Shown here one piece after another: positions 56,816 to 64,000 of a stretch of DNA of 64,000 bases. How positions within the stretch are numbered: position 1 is the first letter of the stretch; every line of letters starts with the position of its first letter. This stretch comes from Hyphomicrobiales bacterium (lineage in GTDB: Bacteria; Pseudomonadota; Alphaproteobacteria; Rhizobiales; Rhizobiaceae), in assembly GCA_900465675.1 (NCBI GenBank), contig UBJR01000004.1, forward strand, positions 124,001 through 188,000. Direction: 5' to 3'. The notes under the pieces were generated by a model, which worked only from the letters and a program-made list of their open reading frames with translations, did no database searches and was not told where the DNA came from. The position numbers were made by a program, and so were the translations under genes.

Positions 56816-56859
56816 TTGAGTCAAGCACGCCAGGTGCTACATAGTTTGAAAGCGCTTTG
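56816..56859 (+). promoter_or_regulatory. aglR promoter with overlapping LacI-type operator
   Basis: TTGAGT (56816-56821) and TACATA (56838-56843), 16 bases apart, resemble -35 and -10 boxes. Directly downstream, AAAGCGCTTT (56849-56858) matches the core of the aglE operator. AglR binding here would block its own transcription. The promoter is inferred from position. Confidence 0.5.
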
Positions 56860-56912
56860 GGCGGTCTGGGAGAAACCGCAGCGTGCGCTGATCCCGGGAG
56901 GAAGCATAACAC

Positions 56913-57938
56913 GTGAATCTCAAACAGCTATCGGAATTGCTTGGTCTTTCACAGACGACTGTGAGCCGCGCCCTCAATGGCTATCCCGAAGTCAACGAGG
57001 CGACGCGTGAGCGCGTGCTGCAAGCTGTGCGGGAAACCGGTTACCGACCGAACAAGGCGGCGCAGCGTCTGGCCACCGGTAAGGCCGGCTCGCTCGGCCT
57101 GGTGATGCCGACCGCTCCGGGGCATCAGTCCGACGTGCATTTCGGCGAGTTTCTCGCCGGCCTCGGCGAAGAGGCTGTGCGCCACGACTTCCATTTCGTG
57201 ATCATGCCTGCCGATCCCGACGACGAGGTTGCCGCACTCAGGCGCCTGGCGATCAGCGGCAATGTCGATGCGCTGTTCGTTGCCTACATGCGTGGACACG
57301 ATCCGCGCCTGCCGATGCTGAAATCGCTGTCGACGCCCTTCGTCGTCCATGGCCGCTCGCATGGGACGGAGCCAGATTATCCCTATCTCGACATCGACAA
57401 TGAAGCGGCGTTCTATGACGCCGCCAAGCTGATGCTCCAGCTGGGGCACAAGCGCTTTGCGCTGATGAATGGCCCAGAACATCTGGATTTCGCGATCCGC
57501 AGGAAACAGGGCCTGGAGTCGGCGCTTGCCGAGCGCGGCCTGCATCTGAACGAGGACTGTATCAGCCATACGCTGATGACCGATGAGCAGGGACTGGTGG
57601 CGATGGAGCAGTTCCTGCAGCTGCCGGACCGCCCGACCGCGATCCTGTGTTCCAGTACGGTTCTGGCGCTCGGCGCCATCCGCGCCGTCAATCAGGCGGG
57701 ACTGAAGCTCGGCGAGGATATTTCGCTGATCGCCCATGACGACGTGCTGCCGCTCTTGAAGCCCGAGAATTTCTCGGTGCCGCTGACGACGACGCGCTCT
57801 TCGCTGCGCGCGGCGGGCGCCCGCATTGCGCAGCGGCTGATCGGCACTGTCAAGCAGACCGGGAGTTTCCCGGAGCAGGAACTCTGGAAGACCGAACTGA
57901 TCGTCAGGGGGTCGACGGGCCCTGCCCCGAAGCCCTGA
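56913..57938 (+). CDS. aglR: LacI-family regulator of alpha-glucoside genes (AglR)
   Basis: 341 residues from GTG 56913 (GGGAGGA upstream). N-terminal LacI helix-turn-helix: MNLKQLSELLGLSQTTVSRALNGYPEVNEATRERVLQAVRETGYRPNKAAQRLATGK. The hinge and periplasmic-binding-like effector domain follow. Divergent from aglE with two symmetric operators between. Its stop is immediately followed by the convergent folD stop. Confidence 0.92.
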   Translation: MNLKQLSELLGLSQTTVSRALNGYPEVNEATRERVLQAVRETGYRPNKAAQRLATGKAGSLGLVMPTAPGHQSDVHFGEFLAGLGEEAVRHDFHFVIMPADPDDEVAALRRLAISGNVDALFVAYMRGHDPRLPMLKSLSTPFVVHGRSHGTEPDYPYLDIDNEAAFYDAAKLMLQLGHKRFALMNGPEHLDFAIRRKQGLESALAERGLHLNEDCISHTLMTDEQGLVAMEQFLQLPDRPTAILCSSTVLALGAIRAVNQAGLKLGEDISLIAHDDVLPLLKPENFSVPLTTTRSSLRAAGARIAQRLIGTVKQTGSFPEQELWKTELIVRGSTGPAPKP

Positions 57939-58838
57939 TCAGAACTTCGGCGGCGTCTGGCCGGCGGTGCGGTGCGCTGCGATCACGGTATTCGCCATCA
58001 GCATGGCAATGGTCATCGGGCCAACGCCGCCCGGGACGGGCGTAATCACCGCAGCGACCTGTTCTGCCTCAGCGAATGCGACATCGCCGACAAGACGGGT
58101 CTTGCCTTCGCCCTTCTCGGGTGCGGCAATGCGATTGATACCGACATCGATCACCGTGGCGCCGGGCTTGACCCAGTCAGCTTTGACCATCTCCGGACGG
58201 CCGACGGCCGCGACGAGGATATCTGCCTTACGGCACACCGCGGGCAGGTCCTTGGTACGCGAATGGGCAATCGTCACGGTGGCGTTGGCATTCAGCAGCA
58301 ACTGCGCCATCGGCTTGCCGAAGAGATTGGAGCGGCCGATGACGACCGCGTTGAGACCGGACAAGTCCTCACCATGGGTGCGGCGGACGAAAACCATGGC
58401 ACCGGCCGGTGTGCAGGAAACCAGGCCGGTTTCCAGATCGCCGGTGGCGAGCTTGCCGGCGTTGACGACGTGAAGGCCATCGACATCCTTTTCCGGCAGG
58501 ATCGACTGGATGATCGGCTCGCTGTTCAGCGGCTTCGGCAGCGGCAGCTGCACCAGGATGCCGTGGATCGACGGATCGGCATTGAGCGATGCGACGAGGG
58601 CTACGAGTTCTTCCTGCTTGGTTTCAGCCGGCAGTGTGTACTGCACGGACTTGAAGCCGCATTCCTTGGCCATCTTGCTCTTGGAATTGACGTAGGCATG
58701 GCTCGCCGGATCGTCGCCGACAATCACCACGGCAAGACCGGTCTTCACGCCACTCTGCTTTTCAAGCGATCCCGCCGCCATCTTCACGGTTTCGATTACC
58801 GAAGCGGCTACCTGCTTGCCATCGATCACTGTCGTCAC
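57939..58838 (-). CDS. folD: Methylenetetrahydrofolate dehydrogenase / methenyltetrahydrofolate cyclohydrolase
   Basis: 299 residues. Catalytic Lys region [42 protein letters not shown], and NADP-binding [18 protein letters not shown]. The C-terminal [16 protein letters not shown] is typical. Bifunctional one-carbon enzyme in the cytoplasm. Its end abuts aglR. Confidence 0.95.
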   Translation of the reverse strand: MTTVIDGKQVAASVIETVKMAAGSLEKQSGVKTGLAVVIVGDDPASHAYVNSKSKMAKECGFKSVQYTLPAETKQEELVALVASLNADPSIHGILVQLPLPKPLNSEPIIQSILPEKDVDGLHVVNAGKLATGDLETGLVSCTPAGAMVFVRRTHGEDLSGLNAVVIGRSNLFGKPMAQLLLNANATVTIAHSRTKDLPAVCRKADILVAAVGRPEMVKADWVKPGATVIDVGINRIAAPEKGEGKTRLVGDVAFAEAEQVAAVITPVPGGVGPMTIAMLMANTVIAAHRTAGQTPPKF

Positions 58839-58974
58839 GCGTCTCTCCCGCCTGTGCGTTCGTGCGCAAAGCTAGGACTTTGCCAGCAGCGCCGTTTGCC
58901 TCAGAACGCCCTATCCTGTTTAAAAGCGGCAAATGCAAGGGCAATGATGCCGCCAGTTGCCAAGAAGATGAAGG

Positions 58975-60714
58975 TCAGCGGCCACTTGCCGCATAGGTCT
59001 GGAACTTGCTGCGCAGTTCTGCAAGCTCCGCACGCAGGCGCTCGAGCTCATCCGGCTCCGCCGCCGCTTCCTCGACCTGGGGCTCCTGGAGCACCACAGG
59101 CTCCACCGTCTCCGGCAGAACCGGAATATCGAATGCATCCTCGTCGCGCCTGCGCACGAGCGACAATGCCAGCGAGGTGGCGAGCCCGACAAGCAGACCG
59201 ATTCCGCCGCCGATTGCCGAGCGCATTGGCGTTGCGTAGCCAGCCTGCGCCGCAGTCACCCTTGGCGGGCTCTGGACCGTGACCGATGCAGACGGCGTTG
59301 TCGCGGATGGCAAGGCATTGTCGAGGCGGGCTTTGGCGGCACCGGCCTTGTCACGCAGTTCCGTAAGTTTGGCGAGATCGACACCGGTGTCACGGCTCTG
59401 GGCGATCATGCCGTTGCGCTCGTCGCTGAGCTTGCGACGCGCATCGACGGCGGCCTTGGCATCCGCAGTAGCATCCTTGGCTTGCAGCGACAGTTCCTGG
59501 GTGAGCTTGTCGCGCAGACCATCGACGATCGCCTGTTGCGCAAGCAGCTTCGGATGGCGGGGGCCGAGATCGATGGAGAGTTGCGACAGCGACGCCTTTT
59601 CGACCGCATATCTGTCGCGTGCATCCAGCAGGACCGGTGACATCATCTCCGCAGGTAAGACGCCGTTGATCACGTCGTTTGCCTTTGCAGTCTTAAGACG
59701 ATCGGCACGTTCCTTGGAGATGGTGATACGCTGCTCGGCGATCTTGAGATCGGCATCGCGCTGATTGATGCGCTGCTGAAGATCGGCGGCGACTTTGACA
59801 TTGCCCTCCCCGGCCTTTGCCGTGAAGGCATCAAGTTCGGCGCGCGCCTGATCATAGGCGTTGCGAAGTGTGCCATTGGCCTCAATGGCATTGCCTGCCG
59901 GTGCGCCGGTCAAGATTGCCGAAAGGCGATTTGCGATCTGCCTGGATTTTTCGGCGCCCAAGGTGGAGATCCTGAGCGTCACAAGACCAGTGCTGCCATC
60001 CGGCACGGCGTCGATCGCAGCGGCGACGGCCGTTTCTGCGCGGGATGCCGCGTCTGCCGCAGCACCGCTGCCAGAGAGCAGATCGACAGCGATGCCAACC
60101 GCATTTGGCTGGTCGCCTGCAAATTCGGGATCCCGGTCAAGTTTCAGAGCGGCGACCGTGGCGGCAATGGCCGGCGCCGAGACGAGCTTCTTGGCCGCAG
60201 CCGATGTCAGCGCCGGGCGTGTGGCGGTATCGGCTGCAACACGCAACGCCATTTCGGCCACATAGCGTACCGGCGCCTGTGGCATCATTAGCGTAAAGGC
60301 GGCGCCCAGCATCAGGCCGAGCATCGCGAACGCCACCGGCTTGACCGGAAGGCGGCGCGGCGCATCACCGATCTCAAGGAAGGTAATATCGTTGGTATTG
60401 GCGGGAATGAAGGCCGGTTCGTGCGGTACCGATGCCGGCTGCGTCACGACCGGCGCAGCTGGCGGCGGCGTCTTGACATCGTTGGCGGCTTCGAACCGGG
60501 GGGAGAGAATGGCTTCGATGCGGCTTGTCAGCGGCGCTGCAGCTGCTGCCCGCGCGCGGCGCTGCTCGTCAAGCGCCTTTTCGATGACACGAAGAAGCTC
60601 GGCTTCCGAAGGAAGGACAGCAGCGCCCGAATTTGGCGCATGCGGTGACGCGCGGAGATCCGGCGCGCTGGCTCGTCTGCCGTTCAATGCCTTGTTGTCA
60701 TACATGGACGCCAT
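58975..60714 (-). CDS. Wzz/GumC-type polysaccharide chain-length or transport protein
   Basis: 579 residues (ATG 60714; an ATG at 60705 is also possible). A cytoplasmic N-terminal region of about 120 residues is Ala/Pro-rich. Membrane segment 1 is at about 125-146 (VAFAMLGLMLGAAFTLMM). The Wzz-like periplasmic domain follows, with coiled-coil stretches at about 300-470 (AEQRITISKERADRLKTAKANDV; DLGPRHPKLLAQQAIVDGLRDKL). Membrane segment 2 is at about 497-518, followed by an acidic tail with a coiled coil (EEAAAEPDELERLRAELAELRSKF). No Walker kinase domain, so not a full ExoP. Adjacent to a WecG/TagA-type glycosyltransferase. Confidence 0.8.
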   Translation of the reverse strand: MASMYDNKALNGRRASAPDLRASPHAPNSGAAVLPSEAELLRVIEKALDEQRRARAAAAAPLTSRIEAILSPRFEAANDVKTPPPAAPVVTQPASVPHEPAFIPANTNDITFLEIGDAPRRLPVKPVAFAMLGLMLGAAFTLMMPQAPVRYVAEMALRVAADTATRPALTSAAAKKLVSAPAIAATVAALKLDRDPEFAGDQPNAVGIAVDLLSGSGAAADAASRAETAVAAAIDAVPDGSTGLVTLRISTLGAEKSRQIANRLSAILTGAPAGNAIEANGTLRNAYDQARAELDAFTAKAGEGNVKVAADLQQRINQRDADLKIAEQRITISKERADRLKTAKANDVINGVLPAEMMSPVLLDARDRYAVEKASLSQLSIDLGPRHPKLLAQQAIVDGLRDKLTQELSLQAKDATADAKAAVDARRKLSDERNGMIAQSRDTGVDLAKLTELRDKAGAAKARLDNALPSATTPSASVTVQSPPRVTAAQAGYATPMRSAIGGGIGLLVGLATSLALSLVRRRDEDAFDIPVLPETVEPVVLQEPQVEEAAAEPDELERLRAELAELRSKFQTYAASGR

Positions 60715-60820
60715 TTCTCATGCACGTGATGATCCGGCTGGTTGCCCGCACTCGCGCGAGTATTAATCCAGCCTAAAGATTCATGGCAAAGAAATGGTTA
60801 ACAGAAGACCAAGGTCGCGG

Positions 60821-61660
60821 TCAGCGCTGTGAGCCGCTGCGCTTCTGAAGCGGCAGCTGACTGCTGCGGTCGCCTTCCAGCTTCATGATCCGCTCCCGGC
60901 GGCTGAATCGGTATTGCAGCACATGAAACAGGAAGACCGGGATACCGACAACGTAGCGGCGCCAAAGGCGCGACGGCTCCTGAACAAGCCGGTAGGCCCA
61001 TTCGAGGCGCATCATGCGGATGGTATCAGGCGCGCGCGGTATCTCGCCCGAGACGAAGTCGAAAAGAGCACCGACCGTCAGCACCAGACGCGCATGTTCC
61101 GGACGGATATGGCGATGCGCCCACTTCTCCTGAAGGGGCGTGCCCATGCCGACGATCAGCATGTCGACTTGCTGGGCATCGAGTTCGCTGATGACATCGA
61201 CCGGATTATCCTTGTCGAAATAGCCATCCGAAATGACAATGAACTCGTGCCAAGGCGCGTGTCTGGCAAAGTTCTCAGCCGCCCGCTCGACGACATCGCG
61301 CTTGCCGCCGATCAGGCCGACACGCCGCGGCGTTTCCATGAACGTCAGCAGAGCTGGCACGAAATCTGTGCCATTGAGATTGGCCGGGAACGGACCGCCA
61401 TGCGAGACCTGCGAGGCGATGTTGAGCCCGATACCGTCAGGCAGGACGAGGTTGTGTTCGAGGATCTCGCGATATTCAGGGTCGCGCAGCGTCATCAGCA
61501 TATTGTGCGCGTTGACGAAGGAGATGACCGTCTGGCCAACCGGCAGTGACGCCAGCTCGTTGATGAAGACGAGGGCATCGTCCCATCCGAGATCGCAGAC
61601 CGGCACGTCGAAAATCGTGCGGCGCGAGGCCATAACCGCGAAATTCGCGATCAAATTCAT
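60821..61660 (-). CDS. WecG/TagA/CpsF-family glycosyltransferase
   Basis: 279 residues from ATG 61660 with AGGAGG upstream; the longer frame lacks a ribosome site. Family motifs: VISFVNAHNMLMTLRDPEYREILEHNLVLPDGIGLNIASQV, then VDMLIVGMGTPLQEKWAHRH and GALFDFVSGEIPRAPDTIRMMRLEWAYRLVQEPSRLWRRY. Transfers a sugar, usually N-acetylmannosaminuronate or a glucosyl unit, to a lipid-linked precursor at the inner membrane. Together with the Wzz-like protein it points to an exopolysaccharide or cell-surface polysaccharide locus. Confidence 0.88.
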   Translation of the reverse strand: MNLIANFAVMASRRTIFDVPVCDLGWDDALVFINELASLPVGQTVISFVNAHNMLMTLRDPEYREILEHNLVLPDGIGLNIASQVSHGGPFPANLNGTDFVPALLTFMETPRRVGLIGGKRDVVERAAENFARHAPWHEFIVISDGYFDKDNPVDVISELDAQQVDMLIVGMGTPLQEKWAHRHIRPEHARLVLTVGALFDFVSGEIPRAPDTIRMMRLEWAYRLVQEPSRLWRRYVVGIPVFLFHVLQYRFSRRERIMKLEGDRSSQLPLQKRSGSQR

Positions 61661-61899
61661 CCCAACCTCCTGCAAGGGGTGCTTCATGCGCCCAGCATCC
61701 CGGAAAACGAGCGACAAATATCCGAACCGGCAGCTGCCCGCCGGCGTGTGGCTGTCATGACGATACCCGCTATCCCGGGCACCTCGCCAAAACTGTCCTA
61801 ACCGAGGGTATATCAGCTTGACTTCAAACAACCTTTAGGAAAATCCGTTGCATTGCGGGAACCGGAGAAAGCATTGGTTAACCGTCAGCTCCCAAACGC

Positions 61900-61924
61900 A
61901 AATGGCGCCCGAGGGCGCCATTTT
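61900..61924 (-). terminator. Stem-loop ending the flagellar-region operon
   Basis: AAATGGCGCC (61900-61909) pairs with GGCGCCATTT (61914-61923) around loop CGAG, 21 bases beyond the stop of the minus-strand gene at 61945. The T run is best on the plus strand, but A/T arms make it usable on the minus strand. Confidence 0.65.
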
Positions 61925-61944
61925 GATCCTGACTGTCAATGTGA

Positions 61945-62484
61945 TCAGTGCGCCGGCGCGGCCGCCGCATCGGCGGCAGGCGCCGCTTCGACGATCTTGA
62001 CCGGCTTGCCCATCTTCGGCTGCTGGCCCGATGTCGCCGCCTTCTGATCTTCCTTGGACAGATAGTCGAGCTGCTGCAGCATAACGTCGGCAATGTATTC
62101 GCCGCCCAGCCGTTCGTTCATGCCCTTCTTGATCGCATCGCGGAACGCCTGCGGATCGAAAGACTTGACCTTGCTGATATCGACCATCTTGTTGCCGACG
62201 AGCAGCGTGAAGAGCTGATCGGTGGTCATCTCGGTCAGCGGCAAAGTGGCTCCCTTGACGACATCCTTGTTCATCATGAAGGAGAGCTGGCCGATGAAAT
62301 ATCCGGTGACGGCGCCATCGCCGATGATCGGGATGGTGACGGTCTCGCCTTTGACAAGCTCGAGCTGCGCCTGCTTGGAATCATCCGGCGGCGGTGCCGG
62401 CGCGGTGGCCATTTTCACCGAGAAATAGACCGAAGCCAGCGTGATCGCGCAGACCCAGACGCCTGTGAAGACGAGTTTAAGCAT
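61945..62484 (-). CDS. Membrane-anchored protein of the flagellar gene region
   Basis: 179 residues. One N-terminal membrane segment (about 3-25, LVFTGVWVCAITLASVYFSV), then a periplasmic domain (ETVTIPIIGDGAVTGYFIGQLSFMMNKDVVKGATLPLTEMTTDQLFTLLVGNKMVDISKV) and an Ala/Pro-rich tail. The topology resembles FliL-like proteins but it is not recognisable as FliL by motif. Starts 1 base within the upstream stop (TGATG), so it is translationally coupled. Probably flagellar by context only. Confidence 0.6.
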   Translation of the reverse strand: MLKLVFTGVWVCAITLASVYFSVKMATAPAPPPDDSKQAQLELVKGETVTIPIIGDGAVTGYFIGQLSFMMNKDVVKGATLPLTEMTTDQLFTLLVGNKMVDISKVKSFDPQAFRDAIKKGMNERLGGEYIADVMLQQLDYLSKEDQKAATSGQQPKMGKPVKIVEAAPAADAAAAPAH

Positions 62485-62849
62485 CAGGCATCACGCGCGA
62501 CGAATTGTTCCTGGGAATAAGTGCCGTCGGCATCCGCATCCTGCACGGCGTTCTTCAGAATATCGGCGACAGCACGAACGGCTTCGAGGTGAGCCTCGAC
62601 ACGGCGTGCGTTCAGCGTCAGCTTCTTCTTCAGGCCATGCAACTGCTCAAGATGCGAAGCGGCAAGCTCTGCCGGATCGGTATCGCTGAACAGCATCGAC
62701 AGCTCATAGAGGCAACGGCTCTTGTGCGCGTTGGAGACCTTGAGATCGAACTGCGGGTCGTTGCCGATCCGCGTGTTCTCGTTGTCGATGATCATCTCCA
62801 GGCGGCCGAGGACCGACTTGATGCGATATTCGTTTGAGATTATTTCCAT
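62484..62849 (-). CDS. Small helical protein of the flagellar gene region (possible FlgN-like chaperone)
   Basis: 121 residues, predicted all helical with no membrane segment (YRIKSVLGRLEMIIDNENTRI, then LYELSMLFSDTDPAELAASHLEQLHGLKKKLTLNARRVEAHLEAVRAVADILKN). Small helical proteins encoded next to flgJ and fliJ in flagellar clusters often act as export chaperones such as FlgN. The sequence does not prove it. Overlaps the next gene and lies 11 bases after the flgJ-like gene. Confidence 0.55.
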   Translation of the reverse strand: MEIISNEYRIKSVLGRLEMIIDNENTRIGNDPQFDLKVSNAHKSRCLYELSMLFSDTDPAELAASHLEQLHGLKKKLTLNARRVEAHLEAVRAVADILKNAVQDADADGTYSQEQFVARDA

Positions 62850-62860
62850 TTTATCCTCGG

Positions 62861-63430
62861 TTATGCTTCATTATTGGTCTTGGCATCCGCAGTCGGGGTG
62901 CCAAATGTCTTGCGCTGGAACTCGTCGACCATGCTGAAGGCGACCTTGCGGTCGTTCTGATCGGCGCTGGCGTTGACGATGGCGCCTTCCTTCTTGCGAA
63001 GAGCGTCGTGATAAAGTTCCTTGGCGATACCGATGCCATCGCCCTTGGACATGACGTTGCCGAGCTGCTCGGCCATCATGCCCTTCCAGATATCGCCCGT
63101 GGCGCCCTTGCCGTAGACCTGTTCGCTATCGCTCGGCAGCATGTTCTTGACGAAGTTCTGCAGAACCATCGATTCGAACTTCCGATAGGTCTCGGGAATC
63201 TCTTCGGTCTTGCTGCGATTCTTGACGTCGTTGAGACCGGTCTTGGCGGCAGCGTTTTCGAGAACATCGACCTTGGACGAAAAGCCGTTGCCGGCGTCAG
63301 CAAGGCTGTTTGCCCTGAAGGCGGCGCGCGTCGCCATGAGTTTTTCCTGGGCAGCCTGAACCTCGGTCGGGTCCGCAGCTTTGACAACGTCCAGGACGAG
63401 ATCACTAGGGGGCGAAATAGCCAACGTCAC
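62861..63430 (-). CDS. flgJ: Rod-binding protein, FlgJ N-terminal domain only
   Basis: 189 residues from GTG 63430 (AGAGGAT upstream). The Rod-binding domain is at about 80-140: YRKFESMVLQNFVKNMLPSDSEQVYGKGATGDIWKGMMAEQLGNVMSKGDGIGIAKELY. There is no muramidase domain, so peptidoglycan opening must be done by another protein, as in other alphaproteobacteria. Helps assemble the flagellar rod in the periplasm. Confidence 0.8.
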   Translation of the reverse strand: MTLAISPPSDLVLDVVKAADPTEVQAAQEKLMATRAAFRANSLADAGNGFSSKVDVLENAAAKTGLNDVKNRSKTEEIPETYRKFESMVLQNFVKNMLPSDSEQVYGKGATGDIWKGMMAEQLGNVMSKGDGIGIAKELYHDALRKKEGAIVNASADQNDRKVAFSMVDEFQRKTFGTPTADAKTNNEA

Positions 63431-63459
63431 AATCCTCTAATGTAAGGTTGCGGCGATTA

Positions 63460-63870
63460 TTATTTTTGAAGCTTGCTGGAGGCTGGCGTTGCGAACTTCT
63501 GATCGATGATATCATAGACTGCATTGTCATCGGCCTCGCGGCGCTCGGATTCCTGGGCCTCTTTCATGCCCTCCTCCAGCCGGTCGCCCTTCGCCCGCTC
63601 ATGCTGCAGACGCATCTCATGCAGCTGCTGGATGCCCGTCAGCTGCTTGTCCTTGGTGCTGAGGCGCTCGAAACGGTCGGCGTAATTCTGCGAGAATACC
63701 CGGTGGATCGGATCGACCGAGCCAAGTGCTGTGATGACCGTATCCATCGATTCGTTCACTTCGGCGCGCTGCCGTGTGGTTTCGGCAAGGTCGTACTCGG
63801 CCATCTGCTCGAGGTGGCGCTGAACGGCGACAAGGCGCTTGAGTTTCTGCGAACGGGATTTTTCCGCCAT
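63460..63870 (-). CDS. FliJ-like coiled-coil protein of the flagellar export region
   Basis: 136 residues, almost entirely helical and charged (KLKRLVAVQRHLEQMAEYDLAETTRQRAEVNESMDTVI, then LTGIQQLHEMRLQHERAKGDRLEEGMKEAQESERREADDNAV), the profile of FliJ. The position between fliR and the flgJ-like gene, 4 bases after the fliR stop, supports an export-apparatus role. Identity as FliJ is inferred from composition and context. Confidence 0.6.
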   Translation of the reverse strand: MAEKSRSQKLKRLVAVQRHLEQMAEYDLAETTRQRAEVNESMDTVITALGSVDPIHRVFSQNYADRFERLSTKDKQLTGIQQLHEMRLQHERAKGDRLEEGMKEAQESERREADDNAVYDIIDQKFATPASSKLQK

Positions 63871-63874
63871 TTCG

Positions 63875-64000
63875 CTACATGCCTATGAAGACGGACGGGA
63901 AGGATTCCGCGAACTGACTGATCAGCGCGGCCACGGAGAAATAGAACAGGAACAACCCGCCAAGTATCAGATATGGCGTCGAGATGAAGTAAACGGGGAT
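63875..64000 (-). CDS. fliR: Flagellar biosynthesis protein FliR, C-terminal end (partial)
   Basis: 41 residues of the C-terminus are visible: IPVYFISTPYLILGGLFLFY, then FSVAALISQFAESFPSVFIGM and stop. One hydrophobic segment and the P-x-x-x-x-G-G pattern fit the last helix of FliR. The rest lies beyond the right edge. Assignment rests on that helix plus the flagellar neighbours. Confidence 0.55.
   Translation of the reverse strand: MPVYFISTPYLILGGLFLFYFSVAALISQFAESFPSVFIGM

Noticed and set aside
58841..58974. A short hydrophobic frame (PLTFIFLATGGIIALAFAAF) between folD and the Wzz-like gene
   Set aside because: It looks like a membrane helix but has no acceptable start codon or ribosome site; the open frame only continues upstream inside the Wzz-like gene.

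Overview
The window looks like chromosomal DNA of a Rhizobium-type alphaproteobacterium (family Rhizobiaceae). Supporting evidence is the high-GC, densely packed coding; a RirA iron regulator with its three diagnostic cysteines; a tRNA-His without G-1 and with A73, as is known for alphaproteobacteria; a complete aglREFGAK alpha-glucoside locus next to zwf-pgl-edd, the layout known from Sinorhizobium meliloti; and a rhizobial flagellar segment at the right edge. I see no insertion sequence, prophage, integrase, CRISPR array, origin or rRNA. This is core rather than accessory DNA.

Layout. 1-2.3 kb: end of a membrane protein, then (minus strand) a TPR protein, an ECF sigma factor and its anti-sigma factor. 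2.4-5.3 kb (plus): a type III polyketide synthase translationally coupled to an isoprenylcysteine-methyltransferase-like protein, then a D-amino-acid dehydrogenase-like flavoprotein. 5.4-12.5 kb: a TsuA/YeeE thiosulfate-type transporter, gluconokinase and a dppABCDF peptide transporter. 12.8-18.2 kb: rirA, methylmalonate-semialdehyde dehydrogenase, a monooxygenase-like protein with a LysR regulator, small proteins, tRNA-His and a phasin. 18.4-26.4 kb: a 1221-residue PAS histidine kinase, a structured non-coding region, acetoacetyl-CoA synthetase and an AsmA-family protein. 26.4-30.4 kb: potFGHI polyamine transporter. 30.6-33.7 kb: an ScfR/RamB-like regulator divergent from isocitrate lyase. 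33.8-41.1 kb: LuxR and LysR regulators, two chemoreceptors and small proteins. 41.3-49.5 kb: an HI0933-family flavoprotein, puuA-puuB and zwf-pgl-edd. 49.6-57.9 kb: a PilZ-like protein and the agl locus. 57.9-61.7 kb: folD, a Wzz-like protein and a WecG/TagA glycosyltransferase. 61.9-64 kb: flagellar genes ending in partial fliR.

How the genes fit together. Much of the window is carbon catabolism. The agl system imports and hydrolyses alpha-glucosides; the glucose enters the Entner-Doudoroff route through zwf, pgl and edd, and gluconokinase feeds gluconate into the same pathway. PotFGHI imports putrescine and PuuA/PuuB begin its gamma-glutamylated breakdown. The phasin and acetoacetyl-CoA synthetase belong to the polyhydroxybutyrate cycle. 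Isocitrate lyase supports growth on C2 units.

The least-explained items are the structured minus-strand RNA candidate at about 22.13-22.34 kb, the type III PKS/methyltransferase pair, two small proteins of 52 and 47 residues, and several symmetric operator-like sequences. I found no clearly new multi-gene system.
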